The notes under the pieces are model-generated. The model was not told where the DNA came from, searched no databases, and worked only from the letters and a program-made list of their open reading frames with translations. From Hafnia alvei (lineage in GTDB: Bacteria > Pseudomonadota > Gammaproteobacteria > Enterobacterales > Enterobacteriaceae), in NCBI RefSeq assembly GCF_964063325.1, contig NZ_OZ061315.1, forward strand, positions 2,790,001 to 2,854,000: a stretch of DNA of 64,000 bases, in the 5' to 3' direction. Of the stretch, positions 1 through 8,265 are shown in pieces (the stretch's first letter is position 1; the number at the start of each line of letters is the position of its first letter). A program made the position numbers and the translations under genes.

Positions 1-362
1 TAATCTGCATGGGTTGTGCCCCACGCAGGGATATCTCGTCCCGCCTGAGACCAAATCGTTGCATGACGTGAATGCGTATGCACAATTCCGCCAATATTCT
101 GAAAGGCTAAATATAGACCTCGGTGGGTTTCGGTATCCGAAGATGGCTTCCATTTCCCCTCAACCACTGCGCCTGATGCCACATCGACCACCACCATATC
201 TTCCGCGTTCATTCCTGCATATTCGACACCGGAAGGCTTAATCACCATCAGCCCCGTAGCGCGATCGATGCCGCTGACGTTGCCCCACGTAAACGTCACT
301 AGACCATATTTGGGCAGCGCCAAATTAGCTGCCAGCACCTGCTGTTTCAATTGTTCGAGCAT
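1..362 (-). CDS. L-ribulose-5-phosphate 4-epimerase family protein, N-terminal part (runs off the left edge)
   Basis: The minus strand opens at an ATG at 360-362 and translates without a stop to the window edge, giving about 120 residues. It begins MLEQLKQQVLAANLALPKYG and contains TWGNVSGID, IKPSGVEY, KPSSDTETH and HTHSRHATIW, followed by AWGTTHAD. These are the class II aldolase/epimerase signatures of AraD, SgbE and UlaF; the HTHSRH histidines bind the catalytic metal ion. The enzyme interconverts L-ribulose 5-phosphate and D-xylulose 5-phosphate. The AWGTTHAD and MLEQLK segments look more like SgbE than arabinose AraD, but the C-terminus and the rest of the operon lie outside the window, so the pathway (arabinose, ascorbate or gulonate) cannot be decided. 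Confidence 0.85.
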   Translation of the reverse strand, partial: MLEQLKQQVLAANLALPKYGLVTFTWGNVSGIDRATGLMVIKPSGVEYAGMNAEDMVVVDVASGAVVEGKWKPSSDTETHRGLYLAFQNIGGIVHTHSRHATIWSQAGRDIPAWGTTHAD

Positions 363-681
363 CGCTTATCTCCCGCGTTGATAGCGCTATTGTCTAGAAC
401 AAGGATTAGCGTGGGTATGGGAAAACTGGCTACAAAACACTGGGGAATTGGCTAAATGAGAAGAATTGAGAGCATGAGCAACCGCATTGAGAGCACAATT
501 CGTTCATATCAATAATTCAAAATAAGAATATTTACCTGTTTTGAATTTACCAAGTGAATATACTAAGCCTCATAGACATAACGGTAATTAGCAGAATTAT
601 ATTTTGTTGATATGGCCAATGTTAAGCATTACGTTCTGGATTACCAATAACCAACAACTATTTTTCTGAACGAAGCATGTC
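363..681. other. Intergenic region, no gene seen
   Basis: AT-rich spacer between the divergent epimerase gene and osmB. A short direct repeat (ATTGAGAGCA) occurs twice around 464-500. A TAAGAATATTTA stretch at 523-534 resembles half of an RcsAB box but lies about 150 bp upstream of the osmB -10. No convincing ORF or RNA gene was found on either strand. Confidence 0.5.
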
Positions 682-690
682 CTATACTTA
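682..690 (+). promoter_or_regulatory. Sigma-S type extended -10 of osmB
   Basis: CTATACTTA at 682-690 matches the CTATACT -10 favoured by RpoS and lies about 40 bp upstream of the osmB start. osmB is a known osmotically and stationary-phase induced gene in E. coli. The assignment is by motif match only. Confidence 0.5.
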
Positions 691-730
691 TATGGAAATA
701 TAATCGTCAGAAGCTTAAAAGGAGTAAGTG

Positions 731-949
731 ATGAATACAACAATGAAACGTTTTGCAGCGGCAGCACTGGCAGTGACGCTGGTTGCCTCTTTAAGTGCTT
801 GTTCAAACTGGTCTAAACGCGATCGTAACACCGCGATTGGTGCTGGTGCGGGGGCCTTAGGTGGTGCCGTTCTTACCGACGGTAGCGCATTAGGTACCGT
901 GGGTGGTGCCGCTGTTGGCGGGATCATCGGCCATCAGGTTGGCAAATAA
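731..949 (+). CDS. osmB: Osmotically inducible lipoprotein OsmB
   Basis: 72-residue lipoprotein. The signal peptide ends in a lipobox, LSAC, with the acylated Cys at residue 24. The mature part SNWSKRDRNTAIGAGAGALG followed by the Gly/Ala-rich GGAAVGGIIGHQVGK segment is essentially the E. coli OsmB sequence (glycine-zipper, YMGG-like family). It is expected to be anchored in the outer membrane and induced by osmotic and envelope stress. I chose the ATG at 731 rather than the GTG at 728 because AGGAG at 720-724 sits six bases upstream of 731. It is a single-gene unit with its own terminator. Confidence 0.95.
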   Translation: MNTTMKRFAAAALAVTLVASLSACSNWSKRDRNTAIGAGAGALGGAVLTDGSALGTVGGAAVGGIIGHQVGK

Positions 950-963
950 TACGAGTTAGCTGT

Positions 964-991
964 GGGCTGATGTTTATATCAGCCCTTTTTT
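964..991 (+). terminator. Rho-independent terminator of osmB
   Basis: Inverted repeat GGGCTGAT (964-971) / ATCAGCCC (978-985) with a 6-base loop, followed by six T residues. Confidence 0.85.
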
Positions 992-1023
992 GATTAAAAC
1001 GATTTAAACAATAAAATCGCTAA

Positions 1024-1350
1024 TCAGCCGCCGGCCAACTTCACCTTATGACCTTTGGCCTCAAGAAGTTGCTTGAGCAAATCCCGTTTGTCGCCTTGAA
1101 TTTCAATCACACCCTCTTTCACTGCCCCACCGCAACCACACTTCTTCTTAAGTTCTGCAGCTAGCGTTTGCAAGGCCGTATCGTCAAGATCTAAACCGCT
1201 AATCAGGCAAACACCTTTGCCTTTACGACCGCTGGTCTGGCGTTGAATGCGGACGATGCCGTCGCCTTTTGGGCGCGCGACAACCGCCTTCTCTTCATCA
1301 ATTCGCCCAGTTTCAGTTGAGTAAACCAGTCTGCTGTTTTTGTCTTGCAT
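1024..1350 (-). CDS. yciH: SUI1/eIF1-like translation factor YciH
   Basis: 108-residue protein, same length as E. coli YciH. The C-terminal two thirds form a SUI1 (eIF1-like) domain, with segments KGVCLISGL, KKKCGCGGAVKEG, IQGD and a terminal KGHKVKLAGG. In E. coli the family is reported to affect start-codon selection and to be non-essential; the exact role is unsettled. It lies 18 bases downstream of pyrF on the same strand, which makes a pyrF-yciH operon likely, as in E. coli. Confidence 0.93.
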   Translation of the reverse strand: MQDKNSRLVYSTETGRIDEEKAVVARPKGDGIVRIQRQTSGRKGKGVCLISGLDLDDTALQTLAAELKKKCGCGGAVKEGVIEIQGDKRDLLKQLLEAKGHKVKLAGG

Positions 1351-1368
1351 GGTTAGAATATGTCCTGC

Positions 1369-2094
1369 TTAAGCTAACGATTTTAATATTTCGCGCAATG
1401 TTTCTGCCGGCGCAGGAGATTGGGTGATCGGACGCCCAATCACCATATAGTCCACGCCCGCTTTAGCGGCTTCAACCGGAGTCATAATTCTGCGCTGATC
1501 GCCTGCTGAACTTCCCGCAGGTCGAATGCCCGGTGTAACCAATTTAAACGCCTGTCCGCAGCTCGCTTTCAAGCGAGTTGCTTCATGTGCTGAGCAAACC
1601 ACGCCGTCTAAACCACACTCTTTCGTCAGCAGTGCCAGACGCTCAGCATAATCAGCAGGTGATAGCTCGATGCCGATACCGCGCAAATCCTGTGCTTCCA
1701 TGCTGGTTAGCACCGTCACAGCAATGAGCAGTGGCGCATCTTTTCCAAACGGTAGCAATGCTTCACGGGCCGCTGTCATCATGCGCGCTCCGCCGCTGGC
1801 ATGGATGTTGACCATCCAAACCCCTAGCTCTGCCGCTGCTGCCACGGCATGGGCAGCGGTATTGGGAATATCGTGGAATTTTAAATCGAGGAAAATTTCA
1901 AACTGGCGCTGCTGTAATTCGCGCACGAACTGCGGGCCAAACAGGGTAAACATTTCTTTGCCGACTTTAAGGCGACAGTCACGCGGATCGATATTGTCGA
2001 CAAATGCTAAAGCAGCATTTTTATCGGCATAATCAAGAGCGACTAGGATCGGTGACGTGATAGCGTTTGCCTGAGATGGCGTAGAAATGGACAT
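1369..2094 (-). CDS. pyrF: Orotidine 5'-phosphate decarboxylase
   Basis: 241 residues. Catalyses decarboxylation of OMP to UMP, the last step of de novo pyrimidine synthesis, in the cytoplasm. The active-site block FLDLKFHDIPNT is visible, with the catalytic Asp70-Lys72-Asp75 triad; LVALDYAD near the N-terminus and VTPGIRPAG and IGRPIT in the phosphate-binding end are also typical. The N-terminal 15 residues are Ser/Thr rich and slightly longer than in some homologues. It is followed closely by yciH. pyrC, another gene of the pathway, is at 24.8 kb in the same window but not linked. Confidence 0.96.
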   Translation of the reverse strand: MSISTPSQANAITSPILVALDYADKNAALAFVDNIDPRDCRLKVGKEMFTLFGPQFVRELQQRQFEIFLDLKFHDIPNTAAHAVAAAAELGVWMVNIHASGGARMMTAAREALLPFGKDAPLLIAVTVLTSMEAQDLRGIGIELSPADYAERLALLTKECGLDGVVCSAHEATRLKASCGQAFKLVTPGIRPAGSSAGDQRRIMTPVEAAKAGVDYMVIGRPITQSPAPAETLREILKSLA

Positions 2095-2203
2095 TGCGAC
2101 TCCCTGAAGCTGGCGGTAAATGAAATAAGGCCTTTATCAGGGAGGGCATTGTACACAGCGTTAGACAATGTGCCTAGCGCAGAGAGAGGCGAACGGCAAA
2201 GAA

Positions 2204-3373
2204 TTACTGGCCATCGAGCCCACGAATAGGCTTGATGGTGGACCACGCACGACACGATGGGCAATGCCAATACATGGTGTGCGCGGTAAAACCGCACTTC
2301 ATGCAACGGTAGCGAGGCTTGGTTCGAATTTGCTCACCAACCATATCACGCAGTAGCTGCAAACTTTCTTTTGCCCTACCGTCTTCGGCTTCTGCCAGAT
2401 GGTAATCCATCAAGCGATGGAAGGTACGCATAGTTGGATGGCGCTGTATTTGGCGGCCCACATACACCTGAGCCACCTCGATACCTTCATTTTGCTCCAA
2501 GACTTCGGCCAGCATCAGCTCTGCGGTTGCGCCAGTATTTTCTTCTACACAGCGACGTAAAAATGAAACCCACTGATCCGGCTGGTTGAGTTGCTGGTAA
2601 CATTCTTGCATCATTGGCAAGACTTCGCTGACCAGCTCTTTGTCTTGCTCTAATACCTGAGACAACGCTTCAACCGCCTTCGCGGGCTCATTTTTGGCAA
2701 TATAAATACGGCCAAACATCACCGATACGCGAGCACAGTTTTTATCCGCAGAGGCCGCTTTTTTTAACAGCGTCATAGCGCGATCTAAATCATCGCTGCC
2801 CATTGCCTGCAATGACAGCTCACAGTAAAAATGCGCAATTTCGGTGCGTTGTTGATCTTTTCCCAGCTTCACTAGCTTCTCAGCAACATCGATGGCTTTT
2901 TGCCAATCGCTGGTCGCTTGATGGATGATCAACAGCTGTTGCAACGCGGAGACTTTAAAATCCTGTTCATCAATAAGCTGATTAAACATTTCCTCAGCGC
3001 GATCGTACAAACCGGCGGCCATATAGTCACGGCCAAGCTGCTGCACGGCCAGCAAACGCTGATCGAAAGTCAAAGAAGCACTCTCCATCAAGGACTGATG
3101 GATACGGATGGCGCGGTCGACCTCGCCACGCGAGCGGAATAAGTTACCTAACGTAAGATGCGCTTCGACCGTATTGCTGTCCTCTTTAAGCATATCAAGG
3201 AACAGATCGACCGCTTTGTCCTGCTGGTTAGAAAGCAGAAAGTTCACCCCAGCCACGTATTCACGTGAAAGTCGGCTCGCTTCCTGTTGCTTATCCTGCT
3301 GAGCACTTCTGCGTCCCATATACCAACCATAAGCGGCAGCAACGGGAAGAAGCAGAAACAGCAGCTCTAACAT
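2204..3373 (-). CDS. lapB: Lipopolysaccharide assembly protein B (TPR/rubredoxin adaptor)
   Basis: 389 residues. An N-terminal membrane anchor (LLFLLLPVAAAYGWYMG) is followed by tandem TPR helices and then a C-terminal rubredoxin-like metal knuckle with Cys357-x2-Cys360 and Cys371-x2-Cys374. LapB (formerly YciM) presents LpxC to the FtsH protease and so restrains LPS synthesis, and it acts with LapA at the inner membrane. All four zinc/iron ligands and the cytoplasmic TPR array are intact, so it should be functional. It starts 5 bases after the lapA stop, so the two genes are co-transcribed. Confidence 0.95.
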   Translation of the reverse strand: MLELLFLLLPVAAAYGWYMGRRSAQQDKQQEASRLSREYVAGVNFLLSNQQDKAVDLFLDMLKEDSNTVEAHLTLGNLFRSRGEVDRAIRIHQSLMESASLTFDQRLLAVQQLGRDYMAAGLYDRAEEMFNQLIDEQDFKVSALQQLLIIHQATSDWQKAIDVAEKLVKLGKDQQRTEIAHFYCELSLQAMGSDDLDRAMTLLKKAASADKNCARVSVMFGRIYIAKNEPAKAVEALSQVLEQDKELVSEVLPMMQECYQQLNQPDQWVSFLRRCVEENTGATAELMLAEVLEQNEGIEVAQVYVGRQIQRHPTMRTFHRLMDYHLAEAEDGRAKESLQLLRDMVGEQIRTKPRYRCMKCGFTAHTMYWHCPSCRAWSTIKPIRGLDGQ

Positions 3374-3378
3374 AGTCT

Positions 3379-3684
3379 CTATTCCTTCGGCGTCGCAGAA
3401 GGTGCGAGGTTGTCTGGCTCAGATGACGCTGCTTGCTGTTCCAGTCGACGAATTTTTCGTTCAGCGCGCGCTAAACCTAAACGCACTCGGACATAAAACA
3501 GGCCGCAGATAACCCAACCCAAAATGAATCCGGCTGCAAACAATGTGGCCAGCAACGTTGACAGGCGGTATTCGCCCTGAGCAATTAAATAGTTAAACGT
3601 AACAGCCTGATCGTTATGCGCACCCAATGTGACCGAAAGCACAAAGATGGCTAAAACAACCAAAAAAATCAGCAGATATTTCAC
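3379..3684 (-). CDS. lapA: Lipopolysaccharide assembly protein A
   Basis: 101 residues with two predicted transmembrane helices, roughly residues 2-20 and 42-64, and a charged cytoplasmic C-terminal segment (RVRLGLARAERKIRRLEQQ) likely to form a short coiled coil. This is the DUF1049/LapA architecture. It is the inner-membrane partner of LapB in control of LPS assembly. It lies directly upstream of lapB on the minus strand with a 5-base gap. Confidence 0.92.
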   Translation of the reverse strand: MKYLLIFLVVLAIFVLSVTLGAHNDQAVTFNYLIAQGEYRLSTLLATLFAAGFILGWVICGLFYVRVRLGLARAERKIRRLEQQAASSEPDNLAPSATPKE

Positions 3685-3932
3685 ATTTCTTCCTGTAAAT
3701 CAGGTTAGTCGGATGAATTATGCCAAAGAAAACAGCACCCGAATGGTTAAATTATCATTTAGTTATATTGTAGGGAAACCCCACGTAGCACTAAAACCCT
3801 GTTTTAACAGCGTGCTCACCCTAACAACATCATGCCATTCTCCAATGAGATACCCAAGCGCCACACGGAAGAATAGATAAATATTAGGATCATATGGGGC
3901 CAAATGCCTAAAAATTCAAGCGTTATTCAGCC

Positions 3933-4700
3933 TTACTTCTCTGCCGTACGAGCACGAATCTCCTGAGACTCAGGCACACTGATGCCAAGAGAACCGCACC
4001 ACCGTTGCACCAGTACGCAAGAAAGAGTGACTAGTACCCAGCTTATCGCGCAGGCAACAATTAAATCTATGGGCCAGTGCATCCCTAATACCAAACGGCT
4101 CCCCATTACGCCTATTGCCCAGATGGCGATTAATCCCGTTGAAACATAGTGGCGGCGCGGCAACAACAGGCCGAACGCGAGTAGTGCCCACGTTGCAGCA
4201 AACGTCGTGTGGCCTGAAGGAAAAGCAAAGCCAGTTTCAAACGCCCAATGGCCTTTCAGCCACTGCGGGATCCGTATTTCATGCAACAGTTGTTCAGTGA
4301 CAAGATTGCTGCGCTCTGCACGTTTGAGCGCATAAAACGCCTGAGCATCAACGCCATGTTCACCTTCTAGCCACAAAACAAAAGGCCGAGGTTCTTGCAC
4401 CCAGCCTTTGATTGTCGATTTAATCGCCTGCCCTACCAACACCGTTGCCATCAGTATAATAAATAAGATTATCGTCGCTTTGATCCGAAAGCGTAAACAC
4501 CATAAAAACCAGCAGCCAAGGATTAAACACGTGAGAATACCCCACGGCGCAGTCACTGTTTCAGTCATTGCATAGAGAGCTTTGAGCACGTTGTTTGAAT
4601 CACCGGGCTGCCATTTCCAGCCGCACAGCCAAACGCTCACCGGCATCGCCAGCAGCACAATCAGGCCCAAAGTGGTACGTTTTGCAATCTGTAACATCAA
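3933..4700 (-). CDS. pgpB: Phosphatidylglycerophosphatase B / undecaprenyl pyrophosphate phosphatase
   Basis: 255-residue polytopic inner-membrane PAP2 enzyme. The three catalytic motifs are all present: a Lys about residue 98 leading to EPRPF (Arg105-Pro106), FAFPSGHT with PSGH at 161-164, and GSRLVLGMHWPID with Arg202 and the catalytic His208. It dephosphorylates phosphatidylglycerophosphate, undecaprenyl pyrophosphate and related lipids on the periplasmic face. It is divergent from ribA, as in E. coli. Several upstream ATGs exist; the first methionine of the MMLQIAKRT start is used here and MLQ is equally possible. Confidence 0.94.
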   Translation of the reverse strand: MMLQIAKRTTLGLIVLLAMPVSVWLCGWKWQPGDSNNVLKALYAMTETVTAPWGILTCLILGCWFLWCLRFRIKATIILFIILMATVLVGQAIKSTIKGWVQEPRPFVLWLEGEHGVDAQAFYALKRAERSNLVTEQLLHEIRIPQWLKGHWAFETGFAFPSGHTTFAATWALLAFGLLLPRRHYVSTGLIAIWAIGVMGSRLVLGMHWPIDLIVACAISWVLVTLSCVLVQRWCGSLGISVPESQEIRARTAEK

Positions 4701-4983
4701 TTAATCCTTTCTTTCTATTGATTATTCAGTGTAGCAACACCATATCAATGAAGCCTATCAGGAATTGCCGAGCGGTGTTTTATTGACCGGTTGAAACAAA
4801 TAATACGTGTCCTTCAGCGAAAACTGCTGTATCGACGCGACTTGTGGCAAAATAGGCACCCTATTAACGATTCGGTTTTACCGGATTTACTTCGGTTGTG
4901 CCTGCACTCACCTGCATCGGCGGCGCACAATAACCGATGTCCGTTATGGACAGTATCTAAAAGATGTAGTTGTGGAGATCAAC

Positions 4984-5571
4984 ATGCAGCTTAAACGAGT
5001 GGCTGAAGCAAAACTGCCGACACCTTGGGGTGATTTTTTGATGGTCGGCTTTGAAGAGATTGCCACCGGCCATGACCATCTGGCATTAGTTTATGGTGAT
5101 GTGTCTGGCTCAACGCCGGTGCTTTCACGTGTGCACTCCGAGTGTTTAACCGGCGACGCCCTATTCAGCCTACGCTGCGACTGTGGTTTTCAGCTTGAAG
5201 CGGCGCTTGAGCACATTGCTGAAGAAGGTCGTGGGATCTTGCTTTACCACCGTCAAGAAGGCCGCAATATCGGCCTGCTCAACAAAATTCGCGCTTACGC
5301 CTTACAAGATAAAGGCGCAGATACGGTTGAAGCTAACCATCAGTTAGGATTTGCCGCTGACGAACGCGATTTCACCCTCTGCGCAGATATGTTCAAACTG
5401 CTGGGCGTTGATCAAGTGCGTTTGCTGACGAACAATCCAAAGAAAGTAGAAATTCTGACAGAGGCCGGTATCAACATTACCGAACGCGTGCCGTTAATCG
5501 TGGGCCGTAACCCTAAGAATGAACGCTATCTGTCGACGAAAGCCGCAAAGATGGGTCACTTACTCGATTAA
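4984..5571 (+). CDS. ribA: GTP cyclohydrolase II
   Basis: 195 residues. Converts GTP to 2,5-diamino-6-ribosylamino-4(3H)-pyrimidinone 5'-phosphate, the first committed step of riboflavin synthesis. Zinc ligands Cys54, Cys65 and Cys67 are seen in HSECLTGDALFSLRCDCG, and YHRQEGRNIGL carries substrate-binding residues. The open frame extends 177 bases further upstream, but the ATG at 4984 begins MQLKRVAEAKLPTPWG exactly like E. coli RibA and has GTGGAG just upstream, so I use it. The leader does not show the usual FMN riboswitch. Confidence 0.95.
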   Translation: MQLKRVAEAKLPTPWGDFLMVGFEEIATGHDHLALVYGDVSGSTPVLSRVHSECLTGDALFSLRCDCGFQLEAALEHIAEEGRGILLYHRQEGRNIGLLNKIRAYALQDKGADTVEANHQLGFAADERDFTLCADMFKLLGVDQVRLLTNNPKKVEILTEAGINITERVPLIVGRNPKNERYLSTKAAKMGHLLD

Positions 5572-5615
5572 AATATATCGATGTGATCTGTTGCTGATAT
5601 CGCTACAGAGACAAC

Positions 5616-5640
5616 AAAGGAGGCCATTGGCCTCCTTTTT
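5616..5640 (+). terminator. Terminator between convergent ribA and ptsG
   Basis: AAAGGAGGCC / GGCCTCCTTT hairpin with a 2-base loop, followed by a run of T. The T-run favours the ribA side; on the other strand the tail is weak. Confidence 0.75.
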
Positions 5641-5666
5641 AATACGCGCTTAGTGATATTGCAGGA

Positions 5667-7100
5667 TCAGTGACTACGGATGTACTCATCCATATCAGTT
5701 TTCAGGTTATCGGATTTTGTACCGAAGATAGCCTGAACGCCAGAACCCGCAACAACCACACCCGCAGCACCCAGTTTCTTCAGGCCAGCCTGATCCACTT
5801 TAGCCACATCTGCCACGCTCACACGCAGACGAGTGATACACGCATCAAGGTTTGTGATGTTGTCTTTACCACCGAATGCAGCCACCAGTGCAGCAGACAT
5901 ACCGTCATTGCTCTGAGCACTCTGTTCGGAAGATGAATCTTCACGACCTGGCGTTTTTAGGTTCAGCTTAGTAATCAACACACGGAAAATCGTGTAGTAC
6001 ACCAGACCGTAGATAATACCCACAATCGGGAATAGCCAGATTTTGCTGCTGTTGCCACTCAGAACGATAAAGTCGATCAGGCCATGAGAGAAACTTGTAC
6101 CGTCACGCATGCCCAACAGAATACAGATTGGGAAAGCTAGCCCCGCCAGAATCGCGTGAATGGCATACAGAATCGGTGCCACGAACATGAAGGAGAATTC
6201 AATCGGCTCGGTGATACCCGTCAAGAACGAGGTCAACGCAGCAGAGATCATGATCCCACCGACTTTGGCACGATTTTCTGGCTTAGCAGAATGCCAAATA
6301 GCAATCGCTGCAGCAGGCAGACCGTACATTTTGAACAGGAAGCCACCTGACAGTTTACCCGCGGTTGGATCGCCTGCCATATAGCGAGGGATATCACCGT
6401 GGAATACCTGACCTGCCGCATTGGTGAACTCACCGATCTGCATTTGGAAAGGTACGTTCCAAATATGGTGTAAACCAAATGGAACCAGTGAACGCTCAAC
6501 CAAACCGTAGATGCCAAAGGCAACAACAGGGTTTTGGTAAGCCGCCCACTGTGAGAAGGTTTGGATCGCGGTTCCGACTGGAGGCCAAATAAAGGACAGC
6601 ACAATGCCCAAGAAAATAGCAGCCAGACCAGAGATGATCGGAACAAAACGTTTACCGGCAAAGAAGCCCAGATATTCAGGAAGTTTGATGCGGTAGAAAC
6701 GGTTGAACATATAGGCGGCAATAGAACCCGCGATGATCCCACCCAGCACACCAGTATCGGCTAAGTGCTTCGCGACGATCTCTTCGGCAGGCATGTGCAG
6801 AACCAGAGGCGCAACCACAGCCATGGTTTTCACCATAATGCCGTAGGCCACTACCGCCGCCAGCGCAGAGACGCCGTCATTGTTAGTAAAGCCGAGCGCA
6901 ACACCTATAGCAAAAATCAGCGGCATGTTTGCGAATACTGAGCCACCGGCTTCAGCCATCACATGGGAAACTACCGCAGGTAGCCAGCTAAAGTTGGCAG
7001 AACCGACACCCAGCAGAATACCTGCAATGGGTAATACGGAAACTGGCAGCATTAGCGACTTACCCACTTTCTGCAGGTTTGCGAATGCGTTTTTGAACAT
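5667..7100 (-). CDS. ptsG: PTS glucose-specific permease EIIBC
   Basis: 477 residues, the same length as E. coli PtsG. The N-terminal EIIC domain (about 1-385) is polytopic and contains the substrate-region GITEPIEFSFMF. A Ser/Gln linker (EDSSSEQSAQSNDG) leads to the EIIB domain, which carries the phosphorylated Cys in NLDACITRLRVSV (about residue 421). It imports and phosphorylates glucose at the inner membrane, receiving phosphate from EIIA-Glc, encoded elsewhere. Its leader carries the regulatory sites listed separately. Confidence 0.96.
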   Translation of the reverse strand: MFKNAFANLQKVGKSLMLPVSVLPIAGILLGVGSANFSWLPAVVSHVMAEAGGSVFANMPLIFAIGVALGFTNNDGVSALAAVVAYGIMVKTMAVVAPLVLHMPAEEIVAKHLADTGVLGGIIAGSIAAYMFNRFYRIKLPEYLGFFAGKRFVPIISGLAAIFLGIVLSFIWPPVGTAIQTFSQWAAYQNPVVAFGIYGLVERSLVPFGLHHIWNVPFQMQIGEFTNAAGQVFHGDIPRYMAGDPTAGKLSGGFLFKMYGLPAAAIAIWHSAKPENRAKVGGIMISAALTSFLTGITEPIEFSFMFVAPILYAIHAILAGLAFPICILLGMRDGTSFSHGLIDFIVLSGNSSKIWLFPIVGIIYGLVYYTIFRVLITKLNLKTPGREDSSSEQSAQSNDGMSAALVAAFGGKDNITNLDACITRLRVSVADVAKVDQAGLKKLGAAGVVVAGSGVQAIFGTKSDNLKTDMDEYIRSH

Positions 7101-7118
7101 AATTGAGAGTGCTCCTGA
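7101..7118 (-). promoter_or_regulatory. SgrS small-RNA target and ribosome-binding site of ptsG
   Basis: Reading the minus strand, CAGGAGCACTCTCAATT sits immediately before the ptsG ATG. The E. coli ptsG segment that pairs with the sugar-phosphate-stress RNA SgrS is the same in this stretch as I recall it, while the leader just upstream has diverged. That preservation suggests SgrS control operates here; the sgrS gene itself is not in the window. Confidence 0.6.
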
Positions 7119-7216
7119 ATAAATAGTGCTCTTTTATTAGCCTGCTCTCGTATGCCCGAGAGTCACGCCGCGGACAGGAAGAGAACCTGAACGCCTAGAA
7201 GTGTCTTAGCACTCCT

Positions 7217-7245
7217 TTAATTTTTACGCAGGGTAAAATAAATAA
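7217..7245 (-). promoter_or_regulatory. Mlc operator / core promoter region of ptsG
   Basis: Minus-strand TTATTTTACCCTGCGTAA matches the E. coli ptsG segment TTATTTTACTCTGTGTAA, which is the Mlc operator overlapping promoter P1. Assigned by similarity of sequence and position. Confidence 0.55.
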
Positions 7246-7260
7246 CCTGCAAGATGTTTG

Positions 7261-7282
7261 ATGGCTGTCACGTTTCCATAAT
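7261..7282 (-). promoter_or_regulatory. CRP site of ptsG
   Basis: Minus-strand GGAAACGTGACAGCCAT corresponds to E. coli GAAACGTGATAGCCGT, the CRP-cAMP site upstream of ptsG P1. A second conserved patch, TTTTGTCAAAAATGT, lies just upstream at about 7299-7313 and matches the distal region of the E. coli promoter. Confidence 0.55.
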
Positions 7283-7423
7283 TACAGAGATCTGAATAAC
7301 ATTTTTGACAAAAAAGTGTTAAAAAATCACCAAAATGGTTTCATGAAAATAGCCATGTAAACATTTTCGAACAGCAAGATACCTGCTTGAACGATTAATT
7401 ACGAGCAATAAAATAAATAGACT

Positions 7424-8212
7424 TTAACCATGTGTTGGCAATGTTACGCCAAACAAACGGCTGAAATTGTCTGTTGTTTGCCGGGCTAAATCATCCGGAG
7501 TCATCCCCTTCAATACCGCAAGATACTCAGCGACATCGCGTACATAGGCGGGTTGGTTCTCTTTGCCACGGTGAGGCACGGGAGCGAGATAAGGCGAGTC
7601 GGTTTCCACCAACATACGATCTGCAGGAACATAGCGGGCGACTTCACGCAGCGCATCCGCATTACGGAACGTTACAATGCCAGAAAATGAAATATAGAAG
7701 CCCATATCAAGTAATTGCCGCGCTGTTTCCTGATCTTCAGTAAAGCAATGCAGCACACCGCCACACTCGCTCACCTGCTCTTCACGCAGAATATCTAACG
7801 TATCCTGCCGCGCATCACGCGTATGCACGATCACGGGTTTGTGTAGCTCACGGCCAATGCGGATATGCTGACGAAAAGACTCCTGCTGCAGGGGGATATT
7901 GTCTTTCTGATAGAAATAATCGAGGCCAGTTTCACCCATCGCAACCACTTCTGGGGCGCTCGCTAATTGACGCAGTTCGTCATAGTCATAGCCCCCGTCC
8001 AAATTCAGGGGATGGACACCGCAGGAAAAAGCCACATTGTCGCGCGGTCCGATTTGCTCACGCATTGCTCGATAACCCGGCAACGTCGTTGCCACAGCCA
8101 GCACAAAACCAACATCGCGCGCTTTGGCATCAGCTAAAACGCTATCAACACTTTTGTGCAGATTTTCATAATCCAGACCATCTAAATGGCAATGGGAGTC
8201 AACTAAGTACAT
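7424..8212 (-). CDS. ycfH: TatD-family metal-dependent hydrolase YcfH
   Basis: 262 residues. TatD-type amidohydrolase fold (putative DNase). The N-terminal metal-binding motif is DSHCHLDGLDY (His7 and His9); GETGLDYFY, VIVHTRDA, LHCFTED and VETDSPYLAPVPHRGK supply the other metal ligands and active-site residues. The open frame begins 17 codons earlier, but the ATG at 8210-8212 matches the E. coli start and has AGGTT upstream. Sits between holB and ptsG as in E. coli; the biological substrate is not settled. Confidence 0.93.
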   Translation of the reverse strand: MYLVDSHCHLDGLDYENLHKSVDSVLADAKARDVGFVLAVATTLPGYRAMREQIGPRDNVAFSCGVHPLNLDGGYDYDELRQLASAPEVVAMGETGLDYFYQKDNIPLQQESFRQHIRIGRELHKPVIVHTRDARQDTLDILREEQVSECGGVLHCFTEDQETARQLLDMGFYISFSGIVTFRNADALREVARYVPADRMLVETDSPYLAPVPHRGKENQPAYVRDVAEYLAVLKGMTPDDLARQTTDNFSRLFGVTLPTHG

Positions 8213-8265
8213 AAATTTTAACCTGATATTAATCACGGATCGCGTAGAGAACCCCGAGGGCACGG

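Noticed and set aside
523..534. RcsAB-like TAAGAATATTTA upstream of osmB
   Set aside because: osmB is a known Rcs target, but the match is partial and lies about 150 bases from the -10, too far for a confident call.
4701..4983. FMN riboswitch upstream of ribA
   Set aside because: The conserved RFN core was not found in the leader.
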